From Acidobacteriota bacterium (GTDB taxonomy: Bacteria > Acidobacteriota > Blastocatellia > Pyrinomonadales > Pyrinomonadaceae), in contig RFGC01000047.1 in NCBI GenBank assembly GCA_003697135.1, forward strand, positions 1 to 64,000: a stretch of DNA of 64,000 nt, in the 5' to 3' direction. Both the position numbers and the translations under genes were made by a program. This document shows positions 8,759 to 17,027 of the stretch, piece by piece. Below the pieces are notes generated by a model, which was not told where the DNA came from, did not search any database, and was given only the letters and a program-made list of their open reading frames with translations. Every line of letters starts with the position of its first letter. The stretch's first letter is position 1.

Positions 8759-9858
8759 GAGCAACAAAACCTGCTATTTTGGTTCTTGAGGACGGAAGGA
8801 GTTTTCGCGGATACTCTTTTGGCGCTGAAGGTGAGACCTTTGGCGAAATGGTTTTCAATACCGCAATGACAGGCTATCAGGAAATCCTTACAGACCCGAG
8901 TTATGCTGGTCAAATCGTTTGCATGACTTATCCCTTGATCGGAAACTACGGCGTGAACTCTCAAGATGTAGAATCCCGAAGACCATGGGTTGAAGGCTTC
9001 GTCGTGCGTGAAGTTAGCCGATTCGTTTCGCACTGGCGAGCTACGGAAACTTTAGATTCATACCTGAAGCGCTACGGCATCGTAGGGATCGAACACATTG
9101 ACACTCGGGCGCTCGTAAGGCACATACGCGACAAAGGCGCTATGCGAGCCGCTATCTCGACGACTGATTTAGATGAAGTAAGCCTTCTTGAGAAAGTTAA
9201 GAATTCTCCAGAAATGATAAACCGCGAGCTTGCGAGCTTCGTGACAATACAAACTCCTTACGAATTTCCTGCCGAAGGAGAAGAAAAGTTCCATGTCGTA
9301 GCTTACGACTTCGGAGTCAAGACAAATTCTCTACGGGAGCTTGCAAAAAGAGGCTGCCGCATAACGGTTGTTCCTGCCGACACACCTGCGGAAGAGGTTT
9401 TGCAGATGAACCCTGATGGCATCTTCCTTTCAAACGGGCCCGGCGATCCTGCTTCGATGAAAAAGATTTTCCCGGAAATCAAGAAGCTAACCGAAACCAA
9501 AAAGCCCATGTTCGGAATCTGCCTCGGTCATCAAATCATAGGACAAATTTTCGGCGGAAAAACCTACAAATTGAAGTTCGGACACAGAGGAGCTAATCAA
9601 CCTATTATGGACTTAACAACTCGAAAAGTCGAGATAGCTTCCCACAATCACGGCTTTGCCGTTGACGCTGATTCTCTTTCGGAAGAAGTGGAAATCACTC
9701 ATATCAATCTGAACGATAAAACCGTTGCAGGACTAAGGCATAAGTTCTTACCTATCTTCTCAGTCCAATATCACCCTGAATCTGCGCCTGGCCCACACGA
9801 TTCAAAATATCTGTTCGATAGATTTATAGAGTTGATGGAAAAAAATAAACGAAAATAG
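8755..9858 (+). CDS. carA: Carbamoyl-phosphate synthase small subunit
   Basis: Glutaminase subunit that channels ammonia to CarB for arginine and pyrimidine synthesis. N-terminal domain begins '[15 protein letters not shown]' with '[18 protein letters not shown]'; the class I glutamine amidotransferase domain has nucleophile Cys256 in 'FGICLGHQ' and the catalytic His-x-Glu in '[12 protein letters not shown]'. 367 residues is typical. Start is a GTG overlapping lepB. The carB gene is not adjacent; crcB follows after 23 bases. Confidence 0.94.
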   Translation: MRATKPAILVLEDGRSFRGYSFGAEGETFGEMVFNTAMTGYQEILTDPSYAGQIVCMTYPLIGNYGVNSQDVESRRPWVEGFVVREVSRFVSHWRATETLDSYLKRYGIVGIEHIDTRALVRHIRDKGAMRAAISTTDLDEVSLLEKVKNSPEMINRELASFVTIQTPYEFPAEGEEKFHVVAYDFGVKTNSLRELAKRGCRITVVPADTPAEEVLQMNPDGIFLSNGPGDPASMKKIFPEIKKLTETKKPMFGICLGHQIIGQIFGGKTYKLKFGHRGANQPIMDLTTRKVEIASHNHGFAVDADSLSEEVEITHINLNDKTVAGLRHKFLPIFSVQYHPESAPGPHDSKYLFDRFIELMEKNKRK

Positions 9859-9881
9859 GAGAGTTTGTCGAGTTTTTCAAA

Positions 9882-10265
9882 ATGCACAGACTTCTGCTGA
9901 TAGGTTTAGGCGGTTTTGTAGGTTCGATTCTTAGGTATCTTGTAAGCGGATGGGTTCAAAACTTAAGCAATAGTTTTTCCTTTCCCTTTGGGACTCTGGC
10001 GGTGAACTTGATTGGATGCTTCGTAATCGGTTTTCTTTCCTACCTAGCTGAAGAGCGCGGCGTCTTCACAACGGAGGCTAGATTACTGATTTTTACTGGT
10101 TTTCTGGGAGGTTCCACTACGTTTTCTACCTTCGGTAACGAAACAGTAAATCTGTTTCGGGATGGCGAAAGTTCTCTGGCATTTTTTAATATCGGCTCTC
10201 ATATCGTTTTCGGTATTCTTTTTGTTTGGATAGGTAGAGCAATCGCTTATTTGATTTGGAAATAG
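9882..10265 (+). CDS. crcB: Fluoride ion channel/exporter Fluc
   Basis: Small dual-topology membrane channel that exports fluoride. 127 residues with four hydrophobic helices and family motifs 'GGFVGSILRYLVSGW', 'FPFGTLAVNLIGCFVIGFL' and 'TGFLGGSTTFSTFGNETV' (the TTFSTF pore segment). A DUF190 gene follows after 45 bases, a pairing seen in many bacteria. I looked for a fluoride (crcB) riboswitch, but only 23 bases separate this gene from carA, leaving no room. Confidence 0.92.
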   Translation: MHRLLLIGLGGFVGSILRYLVSGWVQNLSNSFSFPFGTLAVNLIGCFVIGFLSYLAEERGVFTTEARLLIFTGFLGGSTTFSTFGNETVNLFRDGESSLAFFNIGSHIVFGILFVWIGRAIAYLIWK

Positions 10266-10310
10266 AATTCGCTTTTGAGGTTCAGTTTTTTTGAACAGGA
10301 GCAAGGCAAT

Positions 10311-10655
10311 ATGTCCCTGCAAAAAGAAGGTTATCTTTTGAGAATCTTCATAGGAGAAAGCGACCGTCACAGTAGCGGAAAGTTGCTTTATGAATGGATT
10401 GTAAGGAAAGCTCGTGAAGAAGGATTGGCAGGAGCTACCGTCTTGCGTGGAATCATGGGCTTTGGAGCAAATAGCCGAGTTATACACACTTTCAAGATCG
10501 AGAGACTTTCTGAAGATTTGCCTATTGTTGTCGAAATAGTTGACACGCGCGAAAAACTCGAAAAATTTCTCGAATCTATAGATGCAGAAATCGGAGCAGG
10601 CTTGGCCACTTTGGAAAAAGCAGAAGTTAGGTTTTATCGCGAAAGCAAATTATAA
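10311..10655 (+). CDS. DUF190 (PII-like) protein, fluoride-gene partner
   Basis: 114 residues matching the DUF190 family, a ferredoxin/PII-like fold: 'LLRIFIGESDRHSSGKLLYEWIVRKAREEGLAGATVLRGIMGFG' followed by 'LPIVVEIVDTREKLEKFLESID'. Start chosen at ATG 10311 because AGGAG lies nine bases upstream; the in-frame TTG at 10275 would add 12 residues without a ribosome-binding site. DUF190 genes commonly neighbour crcB, suggesting an accessory or sensory role in fluoride resistance, but the molecular function is not established. Confidence 0.85.
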   Translation: MSLQKEGYLLRIFIGESDRHSSGKLLYEWIVRKAREEGLAGATVLRGIMGFGANSRVIHTFKIERLSEDLPIVVEIVDTREKLEKFLESIDAEIGAGLATLEKAEVRFYRESKL

Positions 10656-10785
10656 AAATTTTGTTTCCACAGATAATCCCTCACCAAACTTAAAGACTAC
10701 ATTTGAATTATTCGCTCAAATTGGCAATAATTTTGCTTTTGCTTAAAGTCTTTCAAAAATTCAGGATAGAAGAGAGGAATAAAAA

Positions 10786-12963
10786 ATGGAACTCTGGCTA
10801 GTTCTGATAATAAGCATTTTGGTTATCGGTTTTGCGTTGTTTTTGTTGCGCGATGTTTTAAGGCGCGATATGGGAAGCGAAGAAATGCAAAAGATTTCGG
10901 GAGCAATCAAAGAAGGTGCAGAAGCCTTCTTGAGACGGCAAAATAAAACTATCGGAATGCTCGCCGTCGTTGTTGCCGCGCTGCTTTTCATTCTCTATGC
11001 TTTCTTGAGAGAGAGAAGCTCGGCTGACCCAGTAGAACCTGTTTGGCTCGCTGTTTGGACTGTGGCTTCGTTTATTTTCGGAGCGATTTGTTCAGCCGTA
11101 GCCGGATACGTTGGAATGTGGGCTTCAATCCGCGCAAACATCAGAACAGCTTCTGCCGCTACGAGAAGTTTGAATGAAGCTCTACAAATAGCCTTAAGGG
11201 GCGGAGCAGTCGCAGGATTATTCGTCGTTGCAATGTGCATGCTCGGAATTAGCCTCCTTTTCTTGCTTGTCAAGCAAGTCAGCGATGTTCCTGCTGAGAA
11301 AATCCCACTGATGATAGTGGGTTTCGGATTTGGAGCTTCGTTTGTTGCTCTTTTTGCCCAACTTGGTGGCGGCATTTACACGAAAGCGGCAGACGTTGGG
11401 GCAGATTTAGTTGGAAAGGTCGAGGCGGGAATACCCGAAGATGATCCTCGTAATCCGGCTGTTATCGCTGATTTGGTAGGTGATAATGTTGGTGACTGTG
11501 CTGGCCGCGGAGCAGACCTTTTTGAATCAACTGCTGCTGAAAACATCGGAGCTTTGATTCTCGGAGCAACGCTTTTTTCTGCAAATGCATCAATGTTCGC
11601 ACCTTCCCAGCAACTCGGCGTTATTCTCTTCCCTTTGGTTGTTTCTGCTCTTTGCATGATAGCTTCAATCATAGGGGTCATGATTGTCAAAACTCCTGAA
11701 AATACCGACAATCCGATGAAAGCTCTAAATCGCGGCTATTATGTAACTGCATTCTTAGGAGCGATTATCTTCGGTGTGACTTGTTATTTCCTTTTGAACA
11801 CACCAAAAGCACCAAACGCATGGATTTACTTCTGGGCATGCGGAATCATCGGGCTTTTAACTTCGGTTGCATTCTTATTCATAACTCGTTACTACACTGA
11901 ATCTGACTATCGCCCTGTTCAAAGCATTGCAAAAGCCTCAACAACAGGCCCTGCAACAAATATAATCAGCGGAATAGCTGTTGGCTTGGAGTGTGTTGCA
12001 ATTCCTGTGATAGTTATAGCCGTAGCATTACTAGCTGCTTACTATCTTGCTGAAGCTTCCGGTCTCAGAGATGCCGGGCTTTTTGGAACTGCTGTTGCAA
12101 CTGTGGGAATGCTCGGAACTGCTGGCTACGTTCTGGCAATGGATACCTTCGGACCGATAACCGACAACGCTGGTGGGATTGTTGAAATGTCGAATCAGCC
12201 AGATTCTGTCCGTGAAAAGACTGACAAACTCGATGCTGTCGGAAATACCACAAAAGCACTTACAAAAGGTTATGCAGTTGGCTCCGCAGCACTAGCCGCC
12301 TTCTTGCTTTTCTCTGCATATCTAGATGAAGTCAGGCACTACGGACTTTATCTTGACTCTGTGAATCTGTCGAAACCTGCTGTTTTCATCTGTGCTTTAC
12401 TCGGAGCGATGTTAGTTCTGCTTTTCTCATCTCTTGCGATAAGAGCTGTAGGCAAAGCGGCACAGGTTGTTATAGAAGATGTTCGTAATCAGTTCAAAGA
12501 AGACCCAGGAATTTTGCAAGGAAAATCTAAGCCGAATTATGGGCGCACGGTTGATATTGTTACTCGTGGGGCTTTGAAGCAAATGGTTCTACCAGGACTT
12601 TTGGCTGTCGGAATGCCTGTTGTTGTTGGGATAATTTTCAAATTCCTCTATGAAGCTCTGGGAGGACAGCAGGCATCTAACGCTGCAACCGGAGCCGAAG
12701 GTGTGGCCGCATTCTTGATGGTTGCAACAATTGTCGGAATCCTTATGGCTTTGTTTCTAAACAACGGCGGCGGTGCTTGGGACAATGCAAAGAAAATGAT
12801 CGAAGCAGGTGAATACGGTGGAAAAGGAAGCGAAGCTCACAAAGCCGCCGTCGTCGGCGATACTGTTGGAGACCCATTCAAAGACACTGCGGGACCAAGT
12901 CTCCACGTTCTAATAAAACTTCTTTCAACCGTCACACTCGTTTTAGCTCCGTTCTTCATCTAG
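10786..12963 (+). CDS. hppA: K+-independent proton-pumping inorganic pyrophosphatase
   Basis: Integral membrane pump coupling pyrophosphate hydrolysis to proton export. 725 residues, about 16 membrane helices. The pyrophosphate-binding loops are '[46 protein letters not shown]' and the C-terminal '[10 protein letters not shown]...[19 protein letters not shown]'. The K+-dependence determinant reads '[15 protein letters not shown]' (from residue 486): Lys replaces the Ala of K+-dependent enzymes, placing this one in the K+-independent, H+-pumping group. An AGAGGA ribosome-binding site precedes the ATG. It stands alone between crcB-DUF190 and a terminator. Confidence 0.95.
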   Translation: MELWLVLIISILVIGFALFLLRDVLRRDMGSEEMQKISGAIKEGAEAFLRRQNKTIGMLAVVVAALLFILYAFLRERSSADPVEPVWLAVWTVASFIFGAICSAVAGYVGMWASIRANIRTASAATRSLNEALQIALRGGAVAGLFVVAMCMLGISLLFLLVKQVSDVPAEKIPLMIVGFGFGASFVALFAQLGGGIYTKAADVGADLVGKVEAGIPEDDPRNPAVIADLVGDNVGDCAGRGADLFESTAAENIGALILGATLFSANASMFAPSQQLGVILFPLVVSALCMIASIIGVMIVKTPENTDNPMKALNRGYYVTAFLGAIIFGVTCYFLLNTPKAPNAWIYFWACGIIGLLTSVAFLFITRYYTESDYRPVQSIAKASTTGPATNIISGIAVGLECVAIPVIVIAVALLAAYYLAEASGLRDAGLFGTAVATVGMLGTAGYVLAMDTFGPITDNAGGIVEMSNQPDSVREKTDKLDAVGNTTKALTKGYAVGSAALAAFLLFSAYLDEVRHYGLYLDSVNLSKPAVFICALLGAMLVLLFSSLAIRAVGKAAQVVIEDVRNQFKEDPGILQGKSKPNYGRTVDIVTRGALKQMVLPGLLAVGMPVVVGIIFKFLYEALGGQQASNAATGAEGVAAFLMVATIVGILMALFLNNGGGAWDNAKKMIEAGEYGGKGSEAHKAAVVGDTVGDPFKDTAGPSLHVLIKLLSTVTLVLAPFFI

Positions 12964-12993
12964 TTTTCTACCTACAGCAAAACTCCATAAAGC

Positions 12994-13028
12994 AAAAAGC
13001 GACTGCCAAAATAAGCAGTCGCTTTTTT
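12994..13028. terminator. Bidirectional intrinsic terminator between hppA and dnaN
   Basis: A perfect 13-bp stem (12994-13006 with 13015-13027) with an 8-base loop. It has a T-run on its 3' side and an A-run on its 5' side, so it can terminate both hppA and the convergent dnaN. Confidence 0.9.
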
Positions 13029-13052
13029 ACTTCTAACCTACTTTGGTTAACT

Positions 13053-14309
13053 CTACAGTCTTAACGGCATTAAAACATAAACGTAGTTGTAGTCTTTCCA
13101 ACCAAGTGGTCTCATTAGAACTTGCGAATTGCTGTCGCGGAATTCAAACCTGATTCTTCCCTTTTCTTCATCTGAGCCATCTTTAGCAACTTCCCGAACC
13201 TTCACTTTATTTGACTCTATCTCCTTTTCTGTTTCTTCAACCGACTCAGCAGAGCTTTCCGATGCCTTCGATGCTCCCACAGACAAAACTACATCCAGAA
13301 ACTCCTGAATGTATTGAGAGTTAAATCCTATTGTGAAATCTTCTCCATCGTAAACAACAGGAATAACTTCCTTTGCTTCTCCATCTTGACTGAAAGCCTC
13401 TATAACAGCTTCATTTTTCATCAGCGTAATCTTGACAGCATGGCTCATTTCATCAGCCATAAGGCTTACTCTTCTAAGAGCCGCTCTCAGCGTAGCAGAA
13501 TCGAACTCTGCCACGAAGGGACTTTCCTTTGGAATAACGGCTTCGTAGTTCGGGAAATTCCCTACGAGTTTTCTAACAATCAAGCTACGGTTTTCCGAGG
13601 TGAAATAAAGATGCCTTTCATCTTCACCGAGGCCAAGCTTATTTTCATGACGACAAATCTTTGCAATCTCTTGCAGTGCACGCCTAGGTATTAAAATGTC
13701 TAGATTGCCTACCTCAGAAGATTCTCCTTCAAGGTCCTTCTCAACCATAGCTAATCTGTGTCCATCTGTTGTAACCATTCTGAGTTTTCTTCGACGGTTT
13801 TGAGACTTTCCGTCATTTTCGTTAACCGACAAGAACTTCGCAGCTGACAGCAAATAGCGAGACTGCTCCTGACTTATAGCAAAGCCAGTCATCTGAATAA
13901 AAGCCAAAAGCATATTTGAATCCAGTTGCGCGCCTACTTTCGTTTCAGCAGGCACTTCCGGGTATTCAGTTACGTCAATACTTGCTATTCTAAACTTAGC
14001 ATTTCCGCTCTCAACATGAACCCATGAAGACTCCTCGGCCCGAAAACGAATTTCTGGTAGATCCAATGATCTTGCTATGTCGAAAATTCTCTTTGCACTC
14101 ACCAAGACTGTGCCCTGCTCTGAAACTTGCGCAGGCATGTTAATATGCATTGTCATCTCCAAGTTGCTTCCTGTTACTCTAATTTTGTCCTCGCTAACCG
14201 ATTGGAAGAGAATACTCGATAGAGCCGGACTAATTGTCTTCTTATCTATGATGCCTTGTATAAATCCTATCTCTTCTTTGAGTGTCTCTTGCTTTATCGA
14301 AAATTCCAT
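13053..14309 (-). CDS. dnaN: DNA polymerase III beta sliding clamp
   Basis: Forms the ring clamp that tethers replicative polymerase to DNA. 418 residues with three repeated clamp domains ('MEFSIKQETLKEEIGFIQGI' opening; 'MVTTDGHRLAMVEKDL'; C-terminal 'YVYVLMPLRL'). ATG 14309 is supported by AGGAG eight bases upstream; the longer frame to 14408 runs into the origin and is not coding. The third domain contains an unusual ~35-residue Glu/Lys/Ser-rich insertion ('ASESSAESVEETEKEI...DGSDEEKG') just before the last strands. It lies beside oriC, downstream of dnaA in the same direction. Confidence 0.94.
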   Translation of the reverse strand: MEFSIKQETLKEEIGFIQGIIDKKTISPALSSILFQSVSEDKIRVTGSNLEMTMHINMPAQVSEQGTVLVSAKRIFDIARSLDLPEIRFRAEESSWVHVESGNAKFRIASIDVTEYPEVPAETKVGAQLDSNMLLAFIQMTGFAISQEQSRYLLSAAKFLSVNENDGKSQNRRRKLRMVTTDGHRLAMVEKDLEGESSEVGNLDILIPRRALQEIAKICRHENKLGLGEDERHLYFTSENRSLIVRKLVGNFPNYEAVIPKESPFVAEFDSATLRAALRRVSLMADEMSHAVKITLMKNEAVIEAFSQDGEAKEVIPVVYDGEDFTIGFNSQYIQEFLDVVLSVGASKASESSAESVEETEKEIESNKVKVREVAKDGSDEEKGRIRFEFRDSNSQVLMRPLGWKDYNYVYVLMPLRL

Positions 14310-14386
14310 ATTCTTCTCTCCTTTTTGATTTTTTCTTGATTCTTTAATTCTTCCAAATTTTCCAAAATTTCGGAAGTCTGCCCTTG

Positions 14387-14444
14387 CTACTACTATTACT
14401 ACTATCAAAATAAATTATTTTTTTATATCTAGTAGTAGTAATAG
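14387..14444. promoter_or_regulatory. Mirrored DnaA-trio-like arms around an AT-rich unwinding element
   Basis: Right arm 14430-14444 reads TAGTAGTAGTAATAG on the + strand, adjacent to a short GC-containing spacer (GAGCC) and then the first DnaA box. This is the order described for the B. subtilis DnaA-trio element. Left arm 14387-14406 carries CTA/TAC triplets, that is, TAG triplets on the opposite strand. Between them 14407-14429 is almost pure A/T. The right arm is a good DnaA-trio; the function of the left arm is inferred. Confidence 0.7.
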
Positions 14445-14446
14445 GA

Positions 14447-14468
14447 GCCTGTGGAAATGTGGAAAACT
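14447..14468. repeat. Direct repeat of a double DnaA box, copy 1
   Basis: A 22-base unit containing two DnaA boxes eight bases apart (start to start) is repeated exactly at 14616-14637, 169 bases away. Both copies are followed by similar 'aact' and 'tattgaaa/cattgaaa' sequence, so the duplicated module may be about 40 bases. Confidence 0.85.
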
Positions 14469-14615
14469 CACTTAACTCATTGAAAACAAAGGAGAAAAAT
14501 TTCCACAGTGGGCTGTGGAAAAATCCCGAAAACCTGTGGAAATCTTTTTTTCCTGTGGAAAATTTTTTGAAATTTTGAGTTTTCCACAGAGATCCACAGG
14601 GCATTTTTTGGGGTA

Positions 14616-14637
14616 GCCTGTGGAAATGTGGAAAACT
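14616..14637. repeat. Direct repeat of a double DnaA box, copy 2
   Basis: Identical to 14447-14468. The two copies bracket most of the remaining DnaA boxes of the origin. Confidence 0.85.
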
Positions 14638-14722
14638 TTTAACTAAGTATTGAAATGAGATAAGATACACGATTTTGAATTTTCAAAAATCTGTGGAAAA
14701 CTTTTTTGCCGAAAATCCGTAA

Positions 14723-16165
14723 CTAGCTGCAGATACAATCAATTAGCTCGTCAATGACCCTGTGGAAATTTTTATCTTCCTTTATCAGGGCATCTATTTT
14801 TTCGTAGGAATGGATTACAGTTGTGTGATGTTTGCCTCCGAAGGCTCTTCCTATTTCTGGAAAACTACTCTTTGTTAGTTTCTTGCACAAATACATTGCG
14901 ACTTGACGCGGAAAAGCTATTTGTCTGGAATTGTTTTTTGATTTTAGTTCTTCGACTGTTAGCTTGTAGTGAGCGGCTACTATTCTGGCGATTTTTTCAA
15001 TTGTTATTCCTTCTTCATTTTCAACAGGAACGAAATTCCTGATGGCATCTTGAGCCAGCATCTTTGAGATTGGCACGCCGCGAAGTGAAGAAATAGCTAT
15101 AAGTCTGATCAAGGAGCCTTCAAGTTCGCGGATATTGCTTTTTATTTTGCTTGCTATGTAAAACGCAACATCATCAGGAAGGAATATGCCTTCGAGGTCT
15201 GCTTTTCGCTTTAGAATCGCTATTTTGGTTTCCAGGTCCGGTGGCTCTATGTCTGCAATCAATCCCCACTCAAACCTTGAGTGAAGCCTTTCTTCGAGGG
15301 TGGGAATTTCGCGAGGTGCGCAATCGGAGGTTATGACTATTTGCTTTTGATTGTTATGTAGCGTGTTGAAAGTATGGAAAAATTCTTCTTGAGTTCTTTC
15401 CTTGCCTGCCATGAATTGAATGTCGTCCATCAGCAAGACATCTATGGAGCGGTATTTTTCCCTGAAAACCTGAGTTTTGTCATACCTGATTGCGTTTATC
15501 AGTTCATTCATGAACTTTTCTGCGGAAATGTAAGCTACGCGCATGTAGCGATTTCTTTCTTTGATGTAATGACCGATTGCATGCATTAGGTGAGTTTTTC
15601 CGAGTCCCACTCCACCGTAGATAAACAAAGGATTATATGTTTTCCCCGGAGCCTCAGCCGCTCTTAAACTTGCCGCATGAGCAAACTGGTTGCAGGAGCC
15701 AACTACAAAGGTTTGGAAAGTGTATTTTGGATTCAAAGCCGTTTCCGCAGGCTCAATGTCAACGAAATTCGCTGAGGAACTAAGGGAGCTAATCAAAATC
15801 TCAGGAGCGAATTTTTCGCCGTTTGCGTAACTTTCATGCTGAGGATTGTTTTCCGAGGAGAAGAAATCATCCTCGTTGCTGTAAAAACTTTCTTCAGGTT
15901 TTTCCTCCTCTATCTTCCATTCAATTTCGTATACCGGCAGTTTCAACTCGTGAATTACTTGCTTGATCAGGTCTGAATAATAAAGCTCTATCCAGTCTTT
16001 GTTGACCTGATTTGTTTTTAGGTAAATCACTTTGTTTTCTTCGTCCACCCTTTCAAACTGAATCGGACGGAACCAAGAATCGAAAATTTGCTTGTTAAGT
16101 CGTTTCTCGACCAATCCCAAGATAGTTTCCCAAACGTTTCCCTTATTTTCGGCTAAAGCTTCCAT
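14723..16165 (-). CDS. dnaA: Chromosomal replication initiator DnaA
   Basis: AAA+ initiator that binds DnaA boxes and opens oriC. Domain I (residues ~1-85) binds helicase and regulators; an acidic Asn/Glu/Ser linker (domain II) follows; domain III has Walker A 'GGVGLGKT' (184-191) and Walker B '[20 protein letters not shown]'; domain IV ends with the DNA-binding signature '[29 protein letters not shown]'. 480 residues is normal. A GGAGGAG ribosome-binding site precedes the ATG. DnaA boxes lie on both sides of the gene, allowing autoregulation. Confidence 0.96.
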   Translation of the reverse strand: MEALAENKGNVWETILGLVEKRLNKQIFDSWFRPIQFERVDEENKVIYLKTNQVNKDWIELYYSDLIKQVIHELKLPVYEIEWKIEEEKPEESFYSNEDDFFSSENNPQHESYANGEKFAPEILISSLSSSANFVDIEPAETALNPKYTFQTFVVGSCNQFAHAASLRAAEAPGKTYNPLFIYGGVGLGKTHLMHAIGHYIKERNRYMRVAYISAEKFMNELINAIRYDKTQVFREKYRSIDVLLMDDIQFMAGKERTQEEFFHTFNTLHNNQKQIVITSDCAPREIPTLEERLHSRFEWGLIADIEPPDLETKIAILKRKADLEGIFLPDDVAFYIASKIKSNIRELEGSLIRLIAISSLRGVPISKMLAQDAIRNFVPVENEEGITIEKIARIVAAHYKLTVEELKSKNNSRQIAFPRQVAMYLCKKLTKSSFPEIGRAFGGKHHTTVIHSYEKIDALIKEDKNFHRVIDELIDCICS

Positions 16166-16540
16166 AAAACTCCTCCGAAACGAAAGCTAAACTTCTATGA
16201 TAGCTTTTAAGCACTCCCAAGAGAATGTTCCTCACCTAAAGCAAAAATTCCAAAAAGCAAGTCTAAAACTAACAACCAAAAAGGGTTTCCCTGTGAAAAT
16301 CCGAAAAGTTTTCCACAGGTTTTTCCACAGGCTTGTCAATGGTCGCTTAAAAGCTTACCTTGAACTTTAAGTTTCCTATTATCAATTATTTACGGGAAAT
16401 TCTACTTCCCGAAACGGCGAAAAGAGTAACATAAAAAAAGGGAAAATGCAAGAAGAAATCCACAGGTTTGAGAAAAATTTTTTTCACTTCTGTAACCTCC
16501 TGCTTTCGTAGGTTTTGAGACAATTCTTTTGTGTTAGACT
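16166..16540. promoter_or_regulatory. dnaA upstream region with additional DnaA boxes
   Basis: No gene. Two perfect TTTTCCACA boxes sit at 16309-16317 and 16321-16329, and a TCCACA half-like site at 16459-16464. They lie about 145 and 300 bases upstream of the dnaA start and probably serve autoregulation or as a second origin subregion (bipartite oriC). The dnaA promoter should be here, but I cannot assign it confidently. Confidence 0.6.
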
Positions 16541-16579
16541 GTGTTCTTGATGAGATTTTTGGAATGTTTTTTGTGTTTT

Positions 16580-16990
16580 ATGCGCAGGAAAAGCAAGGAG
16601 AATGAAGTATTTAGGTTGATAAAGGAAGCAACAAAGGGGCTGTATTACGTAAGTGAAACAGATGCAAAATTGGAGCCTTTCATTGGCGGTAAAGTTGATG
16701 CTTTGACGAGAGAAGAGTTTCTGAAGCATTTTGGAGTTGGTGAGAAGGAAAAAGTTGAGGAGAGAGACTTTGAGAAGTTTTTTGAGAGGCTGGTTAAAGT
16801 TCAAGATTGGTATGGTGAACACGAGCGGGAAATGGCGAGGAAATACGAAAAACTGCAGAAGGTTATGAAAGAGAATCTTCGGGACTTGAAGGTTTTTAGA
16901 ATAGGCAGAGTTGAGATAGATATTTACGTAGTGGGAGTTGACTCACAAGGAAATTTGATGGGATTTAAGACGAAAGCGGTGGAAACTTAA
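16580..16990 (+). CDS. NuiA-family nuclease inhibitor-like protein
   Basis: The Anabaena NuiA protein binds and inhibits the non-specific DNA/RNA nuclease NucA. This product keeps the family pattern: 'LIKEATKGLYYVSETDAKLEPFIGG', 'FFERLVKVQDWYGEHEREMARKYEKLQKVMKENLRDLKVFRIGRVEIDIYVVGVDSQGNLMGFKTKAVET', ending in the typical KTxxVET. I start at ATG 16580 (136 residues); GTG 16541 or ATG 16550 would add a hydrophobic N-terminus. No clear ribosome-binding site helps decide. A NucA-type nuclease, frameshifted, is encoded at 46 kb. Inhibitor activity is inferred from family membership. Confidence 0.78.
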   Translation: MRRKSKENEVFRLIKEATKGLYYVSETDAKLEPFIGGKVDALTREEFLKHFGVGEKEKVEERDFEKFFERLVKVQDWYGEHEREMARKYEKLQKVMKENLRDLKVFRIGRVEIDIYVVGVDSQGNLMGFKTKAVET

Positions 16991-17027
16991 AGTCCCGAAA
17001 GAGTTTGAAGACCTACCAGAAGACGAG

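Larger units (their letters stand above)
14310..14722. other. Putative chromosomal replication origin (oriC)
   Basis: A 413-base non-coding interval between dnaN and dnaA. At least ten TGTGGAAA/TTTCCACA DnaA-box-like sites occur between 14450 and 14700 (starts at 14450, 14458, 14500, 14514, 14535, 14554, 14580, 14619, 14627, 14692), plus a weaker TCCACA at 14593. The consensus appears to be TTTTCCACA rather than TTATCCACA. An AT-rich stretch with trinucleotide arms lies on the dnaN side of the boxes. Gene context, box density and unwinding-like element together make this a strong oriC call. Confidence 0.9.

Noticed and set aside
9859-9881. Fluoride riboswitch before crcB
   Set aside because: Only 23 bases separate carA and crcB, and no riboswitch-like structure is present.
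9901-9940. tRNA T-arm-like GGTTCGATTC
   Set aside because: It lies inside the crcB reading frame and no acceptor or anticodon stems surround it.
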